A stretch of 64,000 nucleotides of DNA from Stercorarius parasiticus (Eukaryota; Chordata; Aves; Charadriiformes; Stercorariidae): NCBI GenBank assembly GCA_013396915.1, contig VWZL01002051.1, positions 310,001 to 374,000 of the forward strand. The letters are read 5' to 3'. A program made the position numbers and the translations under genes. Positions 26,001 through 38,688 of this stretch are shown one piece after another. The first letter of the stretch is position 1, and each line of letters starts with the position of its first letter. The notes under the pieces are model-generated. The model did not search any database. It was not told the DNA's origin and saw only the letters and a program-made list of their open reading frames with translations.

Positions 26001-28289
26001 TATTTTAGCTCCGATTTTCTTAGTATAGAGCATAACATTTCATAAATGTTACGAAGTATACATGATATTACAGCTCCATGGTAAATGGAGACAGGATATT
26101 AGACATAAGCACGGAGGTCACACAGCACCGGAAAGAACTGGCAGACGCATCTCTAGCCAGAGGAAGGAACCAGCTGATACTGGAAACAACTGCTGAAATC
26201 AGTATCTATCTATATACATTTCAGGCATGAGTAGCATTCGGAGTTATGTGAAAGCAGTTGATGTGATATTTTGGAGAAGAGGGGATCAAGGACAAATTAA
26301 GGACACTTCAGAGAATTTACTGTAACAACTTTGCTTTCTTTTTTTTTTCTAAAAAGACCTGTCAGTTAAACTTAGATCACAATAAATCCAAAAATATCTT
26401 TGACAGAGTCAGAAGAGATTGGATGAGCTATACTTCCAAAATACAGGTCTGGAGGCTACTAGATGCCAAGCAGGGAAACAAGAAAACGTAAAATTATATG
26501 ACTGCAGCAAAGGTGCCAACACACCTAGGGAGGTCATAATTTAGCTGTCTGGATTCCAAGAATACACATTTGAGTAGCACATGGTTTCTTGTTTCAAGAC
26601 AGGCTTCAAAGTAGCAGTCCTGATATATTAGCAGACACGCAGACTGAGGATGTCAGTAAATGCAGCAGTCTTTCATGAGATGCATTTCTCCGATGTGGCA
26701 CGTTGATTAATATGCTAATTAAAAGTGAATGTATGGAGCAACAGTGATCGTGGTCTTGTCTACCCCACAGCTCCACCATCGCTGGAGCTGGCAGAGCACC
26801 CCGCAGCACATACTGTTCAAACTGACAGAAGGAGTTTTTCTGGCATAGTTACACCACCTCCCTAAGTGATGTAAATTGAGCCAATATAAGCTCTCCCCTT
26901 CTGGCAAAGCTGCGCCCGCACCAGCAGTTCCGCAAACATAGCGATATCTGCTGGGGCCGTGAATTTTTCACACCGGGAACCAACATAGCTATGTTGGCAA
27001 AACATTATAATTTACAACAGGCCTAGAAAAAAATGCATTTATCACCCCATCCTGAGCCATTTGTAAAGCATTAGAGAGTCCTAAATACTTAACTTTCTGA
27101 TAATGCTTATACTTTACAGACAGAGATTCCGATTTCAGGGAGAAGGTTACCGTGTGACATTCATTAAAAATGCACAGCTTCCTAATTCTTAACAATTTCT
27201 ATGACTAAGGTGTCTAGTAGCTTTGCTGATAGCATCTAGAGTATTTATAAAAGATGCAAATAACCAAATACAGTTTGCCTGCTCTACAGAAGCATAACAA
27301 TTCAAGTGACTGACTGCACCTTCTGTTGGACTGCAATCTGGCTCTCCCATCCTCAGTCAGGCTCAGCTGGAAGGACGGCGAGTGCAGCCATGGTTCCTGG
27401 GACGACCCAACCTAACTGTGTGTGAATCCTCCTTTTCAGAGTTACAGTCAGCACCTGTAGTGAACCAAAAATGGGATTTTTTTGAAAAGAAAGTATTTTT
27501 ACTTTAAGTAATCTTATCACAGTAAGGGAAGTAGCAAATTGTTTTTGCAACACAACCATGGTGATGTTTGTGCAAAGCCCAGGTAGACCTGGTTTGATCG
27601 GGTACCTTCAGTCTGGAAAAAGTTCTACCTGTCTCCTTGCAGTCTGTAGCTGTCTCTTATCACCAGTCGTTCCCAATTTCCACAGAACATCAGGAGCAGG
27701 GAGGCAAATATGAGTGTTTGCATTTGCATTTTCCCCTTCTGCGGCATCAAAGGTTACCACCAACGTGCTGGGGGTTACCCTCTCTCCCGCCAGCTAGAGG
27801 AGATGTGGCTGGGAGGGTTGTCTTGCCCGTGTCAGCCAGAAAGAGATGGGTAAGCAATAATTCACTGTTTAAACAGGCTTTAACTAAGCTGGCTCATTTT
27901 AAGCAGCAATTCTAGCAATAGCTCAGCCAGAAAATCAGGAGTGGGAGGGTGTGTGTAACCTCTAGGAAGAGGGTGGTGACAAGTAGCTGGCTGAGGGCTG
28001 CATATGGAAACCACTTCTAGTGGCACAGCAGCAGCCAGAGAAGAAAGTATGACTATACTGACGGTTAATGCTGCTGGCAGCTTGCTACTGGCTTTATCTG
28101 GATGGAAATCCTCTAGATCCCTCACTTGAAAACTGCCTACAACTCTAACAACGGGGCAGGGGTGGAATTTCTAATATTCATGGGATATCTCATATCTTTC
28201 ACACGAAAAAGAGAAGGCAAGAAACTTTCTTAATCAAAAGTAAGGGCAAATGTGGGCAGGATATCAAAAAGCGTCTCTGCCAGCGAAAC
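23051..28289. other. Gene-free unique sequence
   Basis: No gene is supported. Poly-T with a following TTGG run lies at about 23269-23301, and a TTTG-rich run at about 24061-24086. At 24748-24758 a TAATTAATTAA homeodomain-type core is present, which is common in AT-rich DNA. Frames are short and on both strands. Confidence 0.6.
23129..23189. repeat. Two-copy tandem duplication, 29-bp period
   Basis: GAACTTAAAATAATGCTTA at 23129 is repeated as GAGCTTAAAATAATGCTTA at 23158, one mismatch in 19 bases. Each copy continues to a CGGGAT. It is a small local duplication with no coding content. Confidence 0.85.
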
Positions 28290-28461
28290 CCATTAGCCTT
28301 GAAGTAATCTCCTAAGGGAACTGAAGACATTCCCATCGCTTGGGATATTTAAAACTAGGTTAGACAAAACACTAGGAAGTGTACAATGTGGGACAATCCA
28401 GAATCAGCAGGGAGAGGGATTAAATAGTCTTAATAAGCCTTTAACATAGATGCTGTGATTT
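28290..28461 (+). mobile_element. Ancient CR1-type LINE relic, 3' end
   Basis: Diverged but recognisable CR1 3' sequence. A GAAGTAATCTCCTAAGGGAA segment matches the end of the ORF2 region. CCATCGCTTGGGATATTTAA and AACTAGGTTAGACAAAACAC match the block before the 3' UTR, and the AGCAGGGAGAGGGATTAAAT segment matches the conserved GCAGGGGGCTGGACTAGATG block. It ends near GATGCTGTGATTT, a decayed tail octamer. Divergence is much greater than in the 1-148 copy, so this insertion is old. I judge the family from these blocks; the subfamily is unknown. Confidence 0.75.
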
Positions 28462-31400
28462 CAGTGCCAAGAATTCACATGTCCCCCTACCCTCTCTCCT
28501 CCCTGCAGCTGCCGTAATGTGAGATAATGAAATCACTGTAAATGTGGGCAATTAACTATTCTAATAGAATTTAATAATGTAATGGTCATACATTATTCTT
28601 CCTCTTAGTCTCAACTAAGACTCCTCTACAGTGGATTTAAGTTGACTTTTAGTAGAACTATTACAGTCTTGTGGTACAGAGATTTAGTAAGGTTACTTTG
28701 TGTTTCTATTAGTTGGCTTGGGTTTCAGACAGTGATTTTGTTTTTAGCTTAGCCTATCTTTTCACACCTCCCCTAAATTTCAAAATTCCTAAGTTGTGTA
28801 TCTAAAACTTCCGGCTTTTCCTCCTGTGTTTAATCGCTCGTTATTATTATCCCATATCCTTCTAAATCTGTAGTCTTTTAGGAGTGTAGAACAGACAAGG
28901 GGTTCATTTCAGTAAGATAAATAGGTAAAAGATGTACTTTGTAGCATAGGGATGAGTTAATATTTATATCTCTGTTCTGTAAATGTTAGGTCACTGCTGA
29001 AGTATTCACATCAACAATGTATTGTTTATAAACATTGTCTGAGAAGAATTTATTGTTTCACAAATACCACTGTTTGCTGTTCTCTCTGATAATTTTTCAC
29101 ATTTTCCCGGTGTGTCAATTTGATAATGTGTCCTTAGGTCCAGACAACTGCTTGAATCGTGTTCACACTGGAACAGGGTGTACTTTCTTTAGTTTCACTG
29201 GGGGAAAAGCCACTACACAGCGGCTTAGAGGTCCTACCAGTACAGATAACTCAGTGAAACCATGCTTCATGGTGCAAGTAAAAATTACTTACAGTGACTT
29301 GCAGTTGACACAACCTTTGAAATCCTTTCAGTTTGTACTCTGATGGAATTCCTGTGAAGAATTACTTTCTATCTGCATTTCCAAAAAGCCGAAGCCACAA
29401 TGCAATAGAAAGCGGCTTCAATAACATGTTTCATTCTCTGGCTTCTTTGTGTAATTTTGCGTGATAAGTATTGTGCCGGTAAATCACTGCTAGTCAGTTT
29501 TGGTCTTTTGAATATTTAACAAATTCTTTAAGTAACACATGACATTCAACTTGGTGTAAGACTATCCGCAGATAGCTGGGAATTCATAGGTAGAGTAGGA
29601 ATCTTATACAGAAAAGTGATGTTTTATAACAGAGAGGTATTTACCATTCTGTGGAGTTATAGCTGCTAACGTGAATTATAGATGTAGGAGTGGGGAAGGA
29701 ATATAGTGATTGAAAAGTGAAGGTGGCTCCATTTTCTTTTTCACTCCCAAGCGGTGCTTACAGAGGCAGATTCAGTTCTGTACCGTCATTTTCAGTGGGA
29801 CTGAGCAGATGGCTACCTGCAAAACCTTTAAATGGTACACACATAAATCTAGAAGAAGCCCTCACCATAATTCCATTATCCAGATTGAATTTTCAGTATA
29901 TAACATTGTTAGAAAGAAAGCTGTGTGCTTGGTAATTGATTTTTTTAATGTCTCGAGAATTAATTTTCACCAGGAAAGTTTATGGTAGCATTTTTACAAA
30001 TGAAGTAAACAACTATATTATACTGTGGGAGCTGGATCCTGACATACCTATCCATTTTAAGAGAAGTCATTCTTCTCAAACTTCTTCAATTTTAACCTAA
30101 CTTTCTGGATGACAAAGCATTGCTGAGAGGTTGTGAGAAACTTATTTTATATTACGTGCCAATATTTTATTATTATTGATCTGACATACAAATAAAGGTC
30201 AGTGAATTTTGAACAAGGATGAATTTAGCCTTTAAACTGCATCTATAACAATATGATTACCAGCGTATTTTTCCCTTGCATCTTAAAACCCAGCGTAAGT
30301 TGATATATTGGCATGTATAGTTGTTTTTAACTTTCTGCATCCTATTCTCTTGAAAAAGAGAAAAGCGAACACATGGCTTACAGTTTTGCTAGTAAATTTA
30401 AAAGTGCCAGCGAATGCCCTCTGGCACTGAAAAGGCTGGCATGGAGCACCTCACATCTACCCGATTACATTGTTTTCTGAACAGTGACCACCTGCAAACT
30501 GCCTGTCTCCACACTGTGCCGGCTCCCAGACTCTGCCCAACAACTGCTGGGAGAATTCAAGCTGGCCCATGCTTAAAGCACTGCCATTTAACGGTGTAAA
30601 TTTGTGTATATCACTGTATGCCATTTTTCCCATGTTCAAAATGAGTTATAAGCTTGCACCAAGTCTTTAGAATTTGCTTTGGTGCATGGGATGGGAGATC
30701 GCAGATACATCTCAAGCTCTTTTCTTTTTTTTTTTTTTTTTCTTTTTCTCTTGGTATTTCAAAAAAACTCCTAAAGATAAAAAATTAAGCCAAACCATAC
30801 AGGTGTTCCTTTGCAACATGCTCAATGTATGAGAACAATTACAAAAAGGCATGCAGTGATAACCTGTACCCTACTCCTGTATAGGTAAGTGACAACACTG
30901 CAAACGAGTTGATAGAAGGACAGTATTTTTTTAATGTAAATGGGCTGTTCTGTTTCTGTTTAGGTTCTCAGGCATGGAGGCAGAGGATTTTCTACTTGTC
31001 TTAGTAAAATGGAAGCTGTCTTTGCCCCAGTAAAGTACTTGTTAGACATTATACATGAATGTTCAACACCAAACGGAGTTGTCCAAATTCTCTCCTCTGA
31101 ATTCGGTGAACTTAAGAAAGGTTGACATTTGAGAAAATACTTTATGTCTCAGTGATATTTTTTTGTCTTAAGACCCCCTGTCACCCTTGGCACCACTGCA
31201 GTGATTCAAGGACTACATGAAGATTTTGCTGTATCTAGAAATCCCTCCTCACCGGGAGGGACGCTCCTATCCATAGCCCTTTCTCACACCTACAGCACAC
31301 ACCTCTGGAAACAGTCCGCAGTAATATTACTGTTACTGTCGTGCCATTGCAATGGTGTAGTAATTTACTTAGAAGACAGATGCTTTTGTGGTGCAAGTCA

Positions 31401-32169
31401 GGATCGTGCCTTTGGAAAAGCTCTTTTCATGTTTAAAAATGTGGTGAAATGAACTTTAATGGGTTTTTAAACAGCTTACTGATTCCTGTTTTAAATTAAA
31501 TGTAGTTTAGCATTTAACTATTTGATATTGTTATTGTAGATGTGATAATAAAGTATTTCTAGCTTGAAATTGTGCTGTCTATGCTAGAATTTCCCCTGAG
31601 TCTTAATATAAAAAATAAGACAAGAGCAGGCACAGCTTGCCTGTCTTCTGGAGAAGTGCCCTAGCGCTGGCATAGCTGTGTGAATCCTTGGGAACTGCCA
31701 TGAGTTCAGGTGGCTCCAGGGTACAATGAAGAACCTGTCCAGGCACATATTTATTTCAGTTGGATGGTTTTGCTTACAAAGCTGGGATCCCAAAATATCC
31801 ATCTGGAAAGCATACTAAAAGCTGAAGGAAGCATAAACAGTGTTCCTGATGATTCTGGGAGAAACCATCTAAGGAAATTTGGTAAGAATCCAACTCATGT
31901 TTGTATTTCTTTAACCCCTTTTCTTTAAAATGTTGACTGGTAGACTAAGCCAGAAAAAAATCAGCTGGGGTATCCTAGGAAATTTCCTAGATATTTAATC
32001 TGGGTCACTAAATCACATAGCAAACCAATGAACTCAGTCAAGGAAATACGGTAAAAGTGGGTTAAACAACAGAATTAAGAAATTGGGTTTTAATCATAAG
32101 AAGTTCACTGTAAACTTATGAACCATGTGGAGAGTAGCTAGTCAATCATGATATTTGCACATGAAAGAT

Positions 32170-32195
32170 CTTCTAACTGTATATACAGTTAGAAG
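32170..32195. repeat. Perfect 26-bp palindrome
   Basis: CTTCTAACTGTAT is followed directly by its exact reverse complement, with no spacer and no mismatch; the symmetry ends at both flanks. Palindromes of this length are expected by chance far less than once per 64 kb. The centre is TATA-rich, favouring cruciform extrusion. Confidence 0.9.
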
Positions 32196-35100
32196 TGAGG
32201 TGATATTACAGCGAGTGGATCAAAAATTACCCTCCATTGTAGGCAATCTTCGTATTGAAGAAGTCGCCTGCAGTGTCCAAGAGAGTAAGGCTGCTTTGGG
32301 CGTCATGTCTTTCCTGTTAATATGACATAGCCAGCTGCTCGTGTACAGGGATTTTAGTATGATGGGACAGATTAGGTCTGCCTTGGTGGAACTATGCAAA
32401 GAACAGACCCACTCTGAGGGACTGGAAGGGTGCGTTAGGCTGCTCCTACCCTTGTGTCCCTGGCTGACCTCTGGTGCATGGTTGTTCCATTTAAACACAA
32501 AGGATATTTTGTCCTGGCATCCCTGCAAGCCTTGTCTGGGAGCTAAGAATCAACCCACTACATCTCGTGCTCCGTATTCTTATGAGTGATCATTCTGCAG
32601 CCTACACTATAATCATACTTTATTTTCAGATCATTATGCTCTGCCACACTTGGACAACACAGTTATCCTCAATAGGATTTATATAGATGGCTCTGTGGCT
32701 TTCAGGTAGAGTCTTCTTCCATTGTTAGAGATGTGAGAAGGTGCTAAACCTATTATTTTATTTTAGCTGTGCTGACTGTAGAATATGTAATTGAAGTATT
32801 AAAAATGTTTTTCCCTCCCATTAAAAGCATAAAAATTTAAATACCTTAAGAGTAGAGTGATAATGGAAAAGATGTCATTTTCATATAATCCGTTCTTGCA
32901 GTAAAAGTTCTCTTCAAGCAAGCTGGTTATTAGTTTTATTTTGTTTTTCAAAAAAATTCTTTGCATACAAAATAATTGAAGATGTAATATTAGTCTTTTA
33001 ATAGCTTTAAAACAATAAGATATGGTAAAAAAATTAGAAAAATAGTCTGATTATGTCATCAATTTACTGAAATAATACTACTTGCAATACAGGTAATTAA
33101 AATCTTTGTTTCCCTGAAATCAGTGGGAAAATTTCTATGACTTTTAAACTGAGCTGTGGCTTGCATCCTTTTTCTGCTTTGAATGTTTTTCATATTGCAT
33201 TACTCGGATTTACATTTAAGAAGACACCTAAATTTTTCCAGTTGCGTAGATATATATTTAATACACATGTATGTGTGTCTGTGCAGAAACAGGCCCAAAG
33301 AGAGTTATCTGCTTGCTTTTGCGGAGAGAGTCATTAAAATGTCAGTGTTTGCCAGTGTTCTCAGAGTTAGAATTAATCAGTTACCTCTGGTTTCAGTGAC
33401 TGTAGACTGCTGTAGCATTGTAATACCACTACCTGAGTAACTCCTGGTAAACAAATGCTGGCTTGACAAGGAATGTTCCCAGCTTAGGTACCATGCTATA
33501 TTGTTAAATTATCGAACAATCCATTTGTGCCACTGGGGGAAAAGGCTTCAGGCACAAGGGTGAGGGTTTTGGTAGCATCGCACCGGCTTGCCTCCACCCT
33601 CACTGAAGCTGATGGGAGCATTAGCCAGGGCTTCAGAAGAGCCAGGCTCAGCAGTGCTGCTCGCAGAAGTCACATCCTATGATTCGCTCCTTCTACTTAT
33701 TCCAAAAGGAAAAAAATGCCTTGACCTATGCGTAACTTTCTTGTGCTTAATTTGCCAGCTGGTGAGTGTCACATGTTTAATTCGGGCAATGTAAATAGTA
33801 ATCTCTTTAGTAGTTAACATTTTCACTGACAACACAGTCACTGAGCTTAGACAGCTGATCACTGCTGCTGTAAAGCTAAGTCCTTAAATATTATCAAACT
33901 AATACCCTTGTATGGTCACACTGGATACAGATTAGTGAAAGCCATAATCCTATTTAATTTAACACAGTCCTAGGGATTTTCCCCTACAAAGAATTTGGTC
34001 ACATGCACACTGCATAATATTTTGCGTAGTTCTTAAATATATGGCCCCTCTCTAGGAGCAGGGCTGTCTGCCAGTTTTAATGGCACTTATTAAATCCCAT
34101 TGTACTCAACACCACAGTCCAGATGCAGGTATCTGCTAGAAAAAGCTCCATGGTTAGTAAGAATTTGTTGTGGCTCCCAGCTATGCCACAGCTCATTCTC
34201 TCAAGTCAGCTGTTTCGCCCTCTGAAGAGGAGGTTATGCCTCAGCAAAGTTAAGATGACGAGGGACTACAATTAATTTCACCCACAGTGCAGCCCAGCCA
34301 AGTCCCTGTCGTCTAAGAACTCAGACGTATAAAAACTGACTGTGCTTGAACTGTCACGGATTCTGAGGTCTGTGGTTAAGCAACTCATTCTGAGTCATAG
34401 GAAAGGCCTGATTTTTATGTGCTGAGCGCAGTTAAGTCCATTTGCCTTCAACACTATGTGATATCTTTGACACAGCAGCAGATTAGACTTGTAGAATTAG
34501 AGATACCCCATGTACAATCTTCTTTTTTCTCCCCCTATGTAGAAATATTGTCTGAATGGAAAACGGAGACTTTGGCCCTCTGTCAAGGTCTCTTAGCTAA
34601 CACCATTGCTTATCATCCACCAGCTGTAGATTGCAAGGACCACGTGCTGGGCATCTCACAGGTACATTGCAGACCTTGTAGGGCACATGGGGTTACAGCT
34701 CTATTGCGTGGCCCTGGGCCACCAGAAGTCTAGAGGAAAGGAGGGATGCTGAAAGCAGTAAGCTACGTGGTCAGCTGTGTGTTCAGACAACAAATATCAA
34801 ATCCCAACAGGCTGAAACCACAGGATGCTCTGTCACCTAGTCAGAAGCTGGATTTCCAAGCACAGCATCCGTTCAGCTAATCTTTCAGGGCTCCCAGTTC
34901 AAGTTTATTCCTGTTAGGCAATGTTTGGAGCATTTGAGAAATAATGCTGAAATTTTGATCAACAGACTGCTGGGTAGTGAAGCAGCTCCAGACAGGGAAC
35001 AATATTCTACCTTCATTTTCCTGACAATTTCCAGGCATGTTGGGACAACTATGTGGCCTGGATGGTTTCCATGTGAAAGTGGCCTTGCTTTCCTCAAGAG

Positions 35101-35271
35101 TGCTTGGTAGGTAAAGGCAGCTAAGACACAGAGACTTCTCCACCTTCTCTAGCACCGTGCTGGAGGTAGAAGCCTTCCCCTCCAGGAAGCAGACTGGTTC
35201 AAGTTGATTAGGTTTCCAGATTATTTTCAGTAACTTAGGCACCACGTGAATGGCTGTTGGCTTAATGCACA

Positions 35272-35317
35272 GAGTAATTATTAGTATTATTACTACTATT
35301 ACTATTAATAATAAAAT
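35272..35317. repeat. Imperfect ATT/ACT trinucleotide repeat
   Basis: A run of ATT, ACT and AAT triplets, read on the minus strand as Ile/Val/Leu codons. This makes a spurious hydrophobic helix in the opposite-strand frame. Confidence 0.75.
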
Positions 35318-35794
35318 AGTGCTTCTTCCAAAAGCGCCTGAGGAGCAAGCTAAGGTAAGCTTCATCATGCTAGGTGCTCTGCAACATTGGGCCGTCATTC
35401 AAGAACACAATAAATCCTGCTTCAGGGCTCCCACTACTGGATCAAAAGCACCAAAGCCACATCAGCCAAAATGCTGACGCAGTATGAAATAATTCTGCAA
35501 ATTCAACTGTACTTTTAAATGTTGGTAATTTAGCTTTATATTGGTTGGCTTTATGCCAGCTTCAGCATCATCTTCCCCTCACCATCCAACGTTGCACCAA
35601 ACCAACTGCAGCCTGTTTTCTCAGCACTGGTACAGAGTCAGCATAAACCCCAGATCAGGTGCTCCCGAAGTGCAGTTTTGTGACCTCTTCTGGATCAAAT
35701 CTTTGCTACTCACAGATCTGGTATTAGTTTTTGCAACATGGTCTCAGAAGATCCAGTGGTTTTCTCCTGAAGAGCTGCAGAGAAGAGGCTGAAT

Positions 35795-36030
35795 AGAAAA
35801 GTGAAGGGGACAGAAAGATTACAGCAAAACTCATTGCTCATTTTTGGAAGAGCGGTGAAGAAGGAGTGAAAGATTGTAAGGAGAATACACACACGGAAAG
35901 GCAAGGGAGGGCAAGGGCACAGAAAAGCAAGGAGAAATAAGAAAAGGGAGGTAGATGGCAAAGCTGTTAAAAGATCTGGTGGAGAAAGAAGAGAGGGAAG
36001 AAAGACAATCAGAAGGGAACTGGAAAGTTG
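35795..36030. repeat. Purine-rich low-complexity stretch
   Basis: Long runs of A and G with few pyrimidines, for example around 35859-35875, 35893-35915 and 35980-36010. The composition gives long Lys/Glu-rich or Phe/Leu/Pro-rich false frames. Short mirror-symmetric parts might form triplex DNA, but I see no long uninterrupted purine tract. Confidence 0.5.
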
Positions 36031-36971
36031 GGCATAACTGTGGAAAGTTGCTGTACAGTGCATATCCCCTGCCGGGGTTCCTTTTGCCTCTCTCTGCACT
36101 TGACTGCAGCTTTGTGGCTTCTCCTCTTTGGGTTTCCCCTGAGGACCCAGAAATGGCACTCCTCTTGCTCATGGGTAGCAGAAGTACTTCGCTGAGCCTC
36201 AGGAACCAGCCTCTGCCATATCCAGAGCTGTAGTCCCTCATTTGATCTACTCTTCTTGCTGGTCTTTGCTGGTTCTTACACACCCTGTTCTAGTCTGGTG
36301 GAGATAGGGAAGGCATAAAGGACAGCAGCTGCCTGAAGAGTTTGCTCATCACAAAAGGGTGAGCCTCTCTGTCTTCTAAAACTGACACCTTAGCAGAAAC
36401 ACAGACCTTGATGACATTTAGCTCTCGTTACAAATCTTTACACGTATAGTTAAGACGTGTCAAATTTACTGCACTCAGCCATGCGTAGCAGAATTTGGCT
36501 TATTTACAGTATGTTTTCACATGTCATACATCTTTAAGCAGACTGGAGTATGGATTGGTTTAATTTTTTTCCCATTGATGGTTTCTGCATGTAGATTAGA
36601 AGAATTGTTAGTGCTTTGGCTTATCTAGTGTCACACCATGAAGGAATTATTGGCAGTAATAATCATTATTATGCCCTCCAGCTCCTTCAATCTGATTATA
36701 AAAGTTTAGATTAGTGACATGTGTTTTGGCTGTTGTGTCAAGATCCAGAATGAGGGGTCTTTTTTCAGTATTTCATGTGAAAACTAGAAGCCAGCGATGT
36801 GTATGCATCTTCATACTGAAACCTTTTATGATAAATAAGGTGATTCTAGATGGGTATGGTATCATGTGATATCAAGATTACTAGGCACCTTCATACAGTT
36901 CTATCACTGCAATACCCATCTTCTGCCCTGTTCTGGGCTTCTCTTCCCTTACCTTCTTCCACTACTTTCTG

Positions 36972-36985
36972 CCCCCAGCTGGGGG
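36972..36985. repeat. Perfect 14-bp GC-rich palindrome
   Basis: CCCCCAGCTGGGGG has a CAGCTG E-box at its centre. Read on the minus strand with its flanks, it also resembles a CTCF core with one key mismatch (CCAGCTGGGGGCAG). Confidence 0.7.
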
Positions 36986-37241
36986 TCATGCTGTCCCACA
37001 GCTGTAGCTCCTCCGAAGGAGTGGAGACCAGGTCTGGAAAGAGACCATGCTCTTCCCTCAGCCTTCTCATGGGTGCATTGTAGCAAATAAGAGCTGCCAC
37101 CAATGTGAGGTGTGTGGGTTGCAAAAGCAGCGTTTGAAGACCACACTGACAGCTTGTTTTCTTTAAAGCAAACTCCTTGTGCTGATCCTTAAAGTTGTTG
37201 TGATATTACTCTCAATATCTGTGTTGGAAAAGACTCAAATC

Positions 37242-37775
37242 GTAGACTCATAGAATCATTTAGGTTGGAAAAGACCTTTAAGATCATTGAGTCCAACTGT
37301 AAACCTAACACTGCCAAATCCACCATTAAACCATGTCCCTAAGTGCCACATCTACACATCTTTTAAATACCTCCAGGGATGGTGACTCAACCACTGTCCT
37401 GGGCAGCCTGTTCCAATGCTTGACAACCCTTTCAGTGAAGAAATTTTTCCTAATATCCAATCGAAACCTCCCCTGGTGCTACTTGAGGCCGTTTCCTCTT
37501 GTCTTATCACCTGTTACTTGGTAGAAGAGGCCAGCCCCCACCTTGTGACAACCTCCTTTCAGGTAGCTGTAGAGACCAATAAGGTCTCTCTTTGGTCAGC
37601 CTCCTTTTCTCCAGGCTAAACAATCTCAGCTCCCTCACCTGCTCCTCATAAGACTTGTGCTCTAGACCCTTCACCCACTTCCTTGCCCTTCTTTAGACAT
37701 ACTCCAACACCTCAGTGTCTTTCTTGTAGTGAGGGGCAAATATTACAATCTGTATCTACAAAAGGCCACGTTTCC
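37242..37775 (-). mobile_element. CR1 LINE, 5'-truncated copy on the minus strand
   Basis: This is a second CR1 subfamily copy, inserted antisense to the window. Its 3' end is at 37242-37290, where the complement reads ATTCTATGAG after the typical CTTTTCCAACCTAAATG block. It runs through the 3' UTR and the C-terminal part of ORF2 to about 37775, where similarity fades after the CCCCTCACTACAAGAAAG block. The 5' end is missing, as in most CR1 copies, so the insertion is dead. The left boundary is firm; the right boundary is uncertain by some tens of bases. No target-site duplication is evident, which is usual for CR1. Confidence 0.95.
37326..37740 (-). pseudogene. CR1 ORF2 (endonuclease/reverse transcriptase) C-terminal remnant
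   Basis: Read on the minus strand, this encodes the C-terminal end of the CR1 ORF2 polyprotein, downstream of the reverse transcriptase domain. The family's characteristic [17 protein letters not shown] and HWNRLP segments are intact, followed by ESPSLEVF, and the frame ends at the TAA (complement of 37326-37328). It is inactive for several reasons. The catalytic domains are absent because of 5' truncation. An in-frame TAG replaces a Leu codon (complement of 37479-37481). An insertion around 37587-37600 appears to shift the frame in the part encoding the conserved LEKRRL region. The most upstream part is too diverged to read with confidence. Confidence 0.85.
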
Positions 37776-38012
37776 CTGCCTACTTTATTTTCTCCTGCTA
37801 ACCTGCTGATTTTTGCATAACTTTTAATGAGTTTAGGCCTGCTGTCCCTGTTTCACAAGAAAAAAAACTTCTAGTGGTGGCTCAGTATTTTCATCTGCCA
37901 TCTTTTACTTTGCAAAATGCATATAATCACAAAATGCCGAGGTGATACACATCGCACAAGGAAAATGTGGCTCCTGAATTGTCCTGACAAGCAAATGGAG
38001 GAATTGTCTTGC

Positions 38013-38038
38013 GGGGAAGGGGGAGGAAGGGAGAAGGG
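38013..38038 (+). other. G-quadruplex motif
   Basis: Four G-tracts in a row, GGGG-AA-GGGGG-AGGAA-GGG-AGAA-GGG, with loops of 2, 5 and 4 nt, satisfy the canonical G-quadruplex pattern on the plus strand. Confidence 0.75.
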
Positions 38039-38648
38039 ATCATGGCAAACAAATTACTATATATCTACCACAGTTGAAATATCTCTGATTTACTAAAAAG
38101 AAGAGAAAGGTAGCAATTTAATTTAGAAAAACTTCAAAATCTTTTTGAATAATTCTAAAAATCTGAGGTAAGTAGATCCAAAAATAAAAATCGTTTAATA
38201 AGTAAATAATAAGTGATTTATTATGCGTTACAAAACACACAGACTATTACACTGCAAATAATGTCTTCTGAACTTGTGAACTAATAGTAAGATCATTAGT
38301 CCATATTCTTTGTTTCTTTTCTGGTTTTGCAAATCCCTCCGTACATAAATGTTTTTCTACATTAACAAAAGAACTTGTTTTACTGAAAATAGTAACTAAG
38401 TGTTAGTTTCAATTGGTGTGAGCTGAATGCCCCATAATTTATTTTTTCTGAACACTGAAGCAAATTATGAAATTATATTCCTTCAAATATGTGTGGACTT
38501 TTTTTTTGCTATATAAACACTAATTTTACAACCCTGCTTCTATTGGAAATGAAACAAAAACTACAAAAGGTTAAAACTGAAGGGGATTTGCAAGTTAAGA
38601 ATAAGCTCAGAAGAAACTACTTTGATCAGGGTTATCTGTCATTCTGAG

Positions 38649-38688
38649 ATATATATATATACACACACACATACACACATATATATTC
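38649..38688. repeat. Compound TA/CA dinucleotide microsatellite
   Basis: A (TA)n block runs into (CA)n, then CATACACACA and a second (TA)n block. It is likely polymorphic. Confidence 0.9.

Larger units (their letters stand above)
28462..37241. other. Gene-free unique sequence
   Basis: No gene is supported. Features seen are a T-rich run at about 30721-30750, a perfect palindrome at 32170-32195, an imperfect ATT/AAT trinucleotide repeat at 35272-35317, a purine-rich stretch at about 35795-36030, and a 14-bp palindrome at 36972-36985. The 173-codon minus-strand frame at 34877-35398 owes its apparent membrane helix to the ATT repeat. The 149/150-codon minus-strand frames at 35710-36283 come from the purine-rich stretch. 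Confidence 0.6.

Noticed and set aside
34877..35398. 173-codon minus-strand frame with an apparent membrane helix
   Set aside because: The hydrophobic segment is the translation of the ATT/AAT trinucleotide repeat at about 35272-35317. No domain is present and other frames overlap it.
35710..36283. Two 149/150-codon minus-strand frames
   Set aside because: They lie over a purine-rich low-complexity stretch, overlap each other in different phases, and have Leu/Phe/Ser/Pro-rich composition expected from such DNA.
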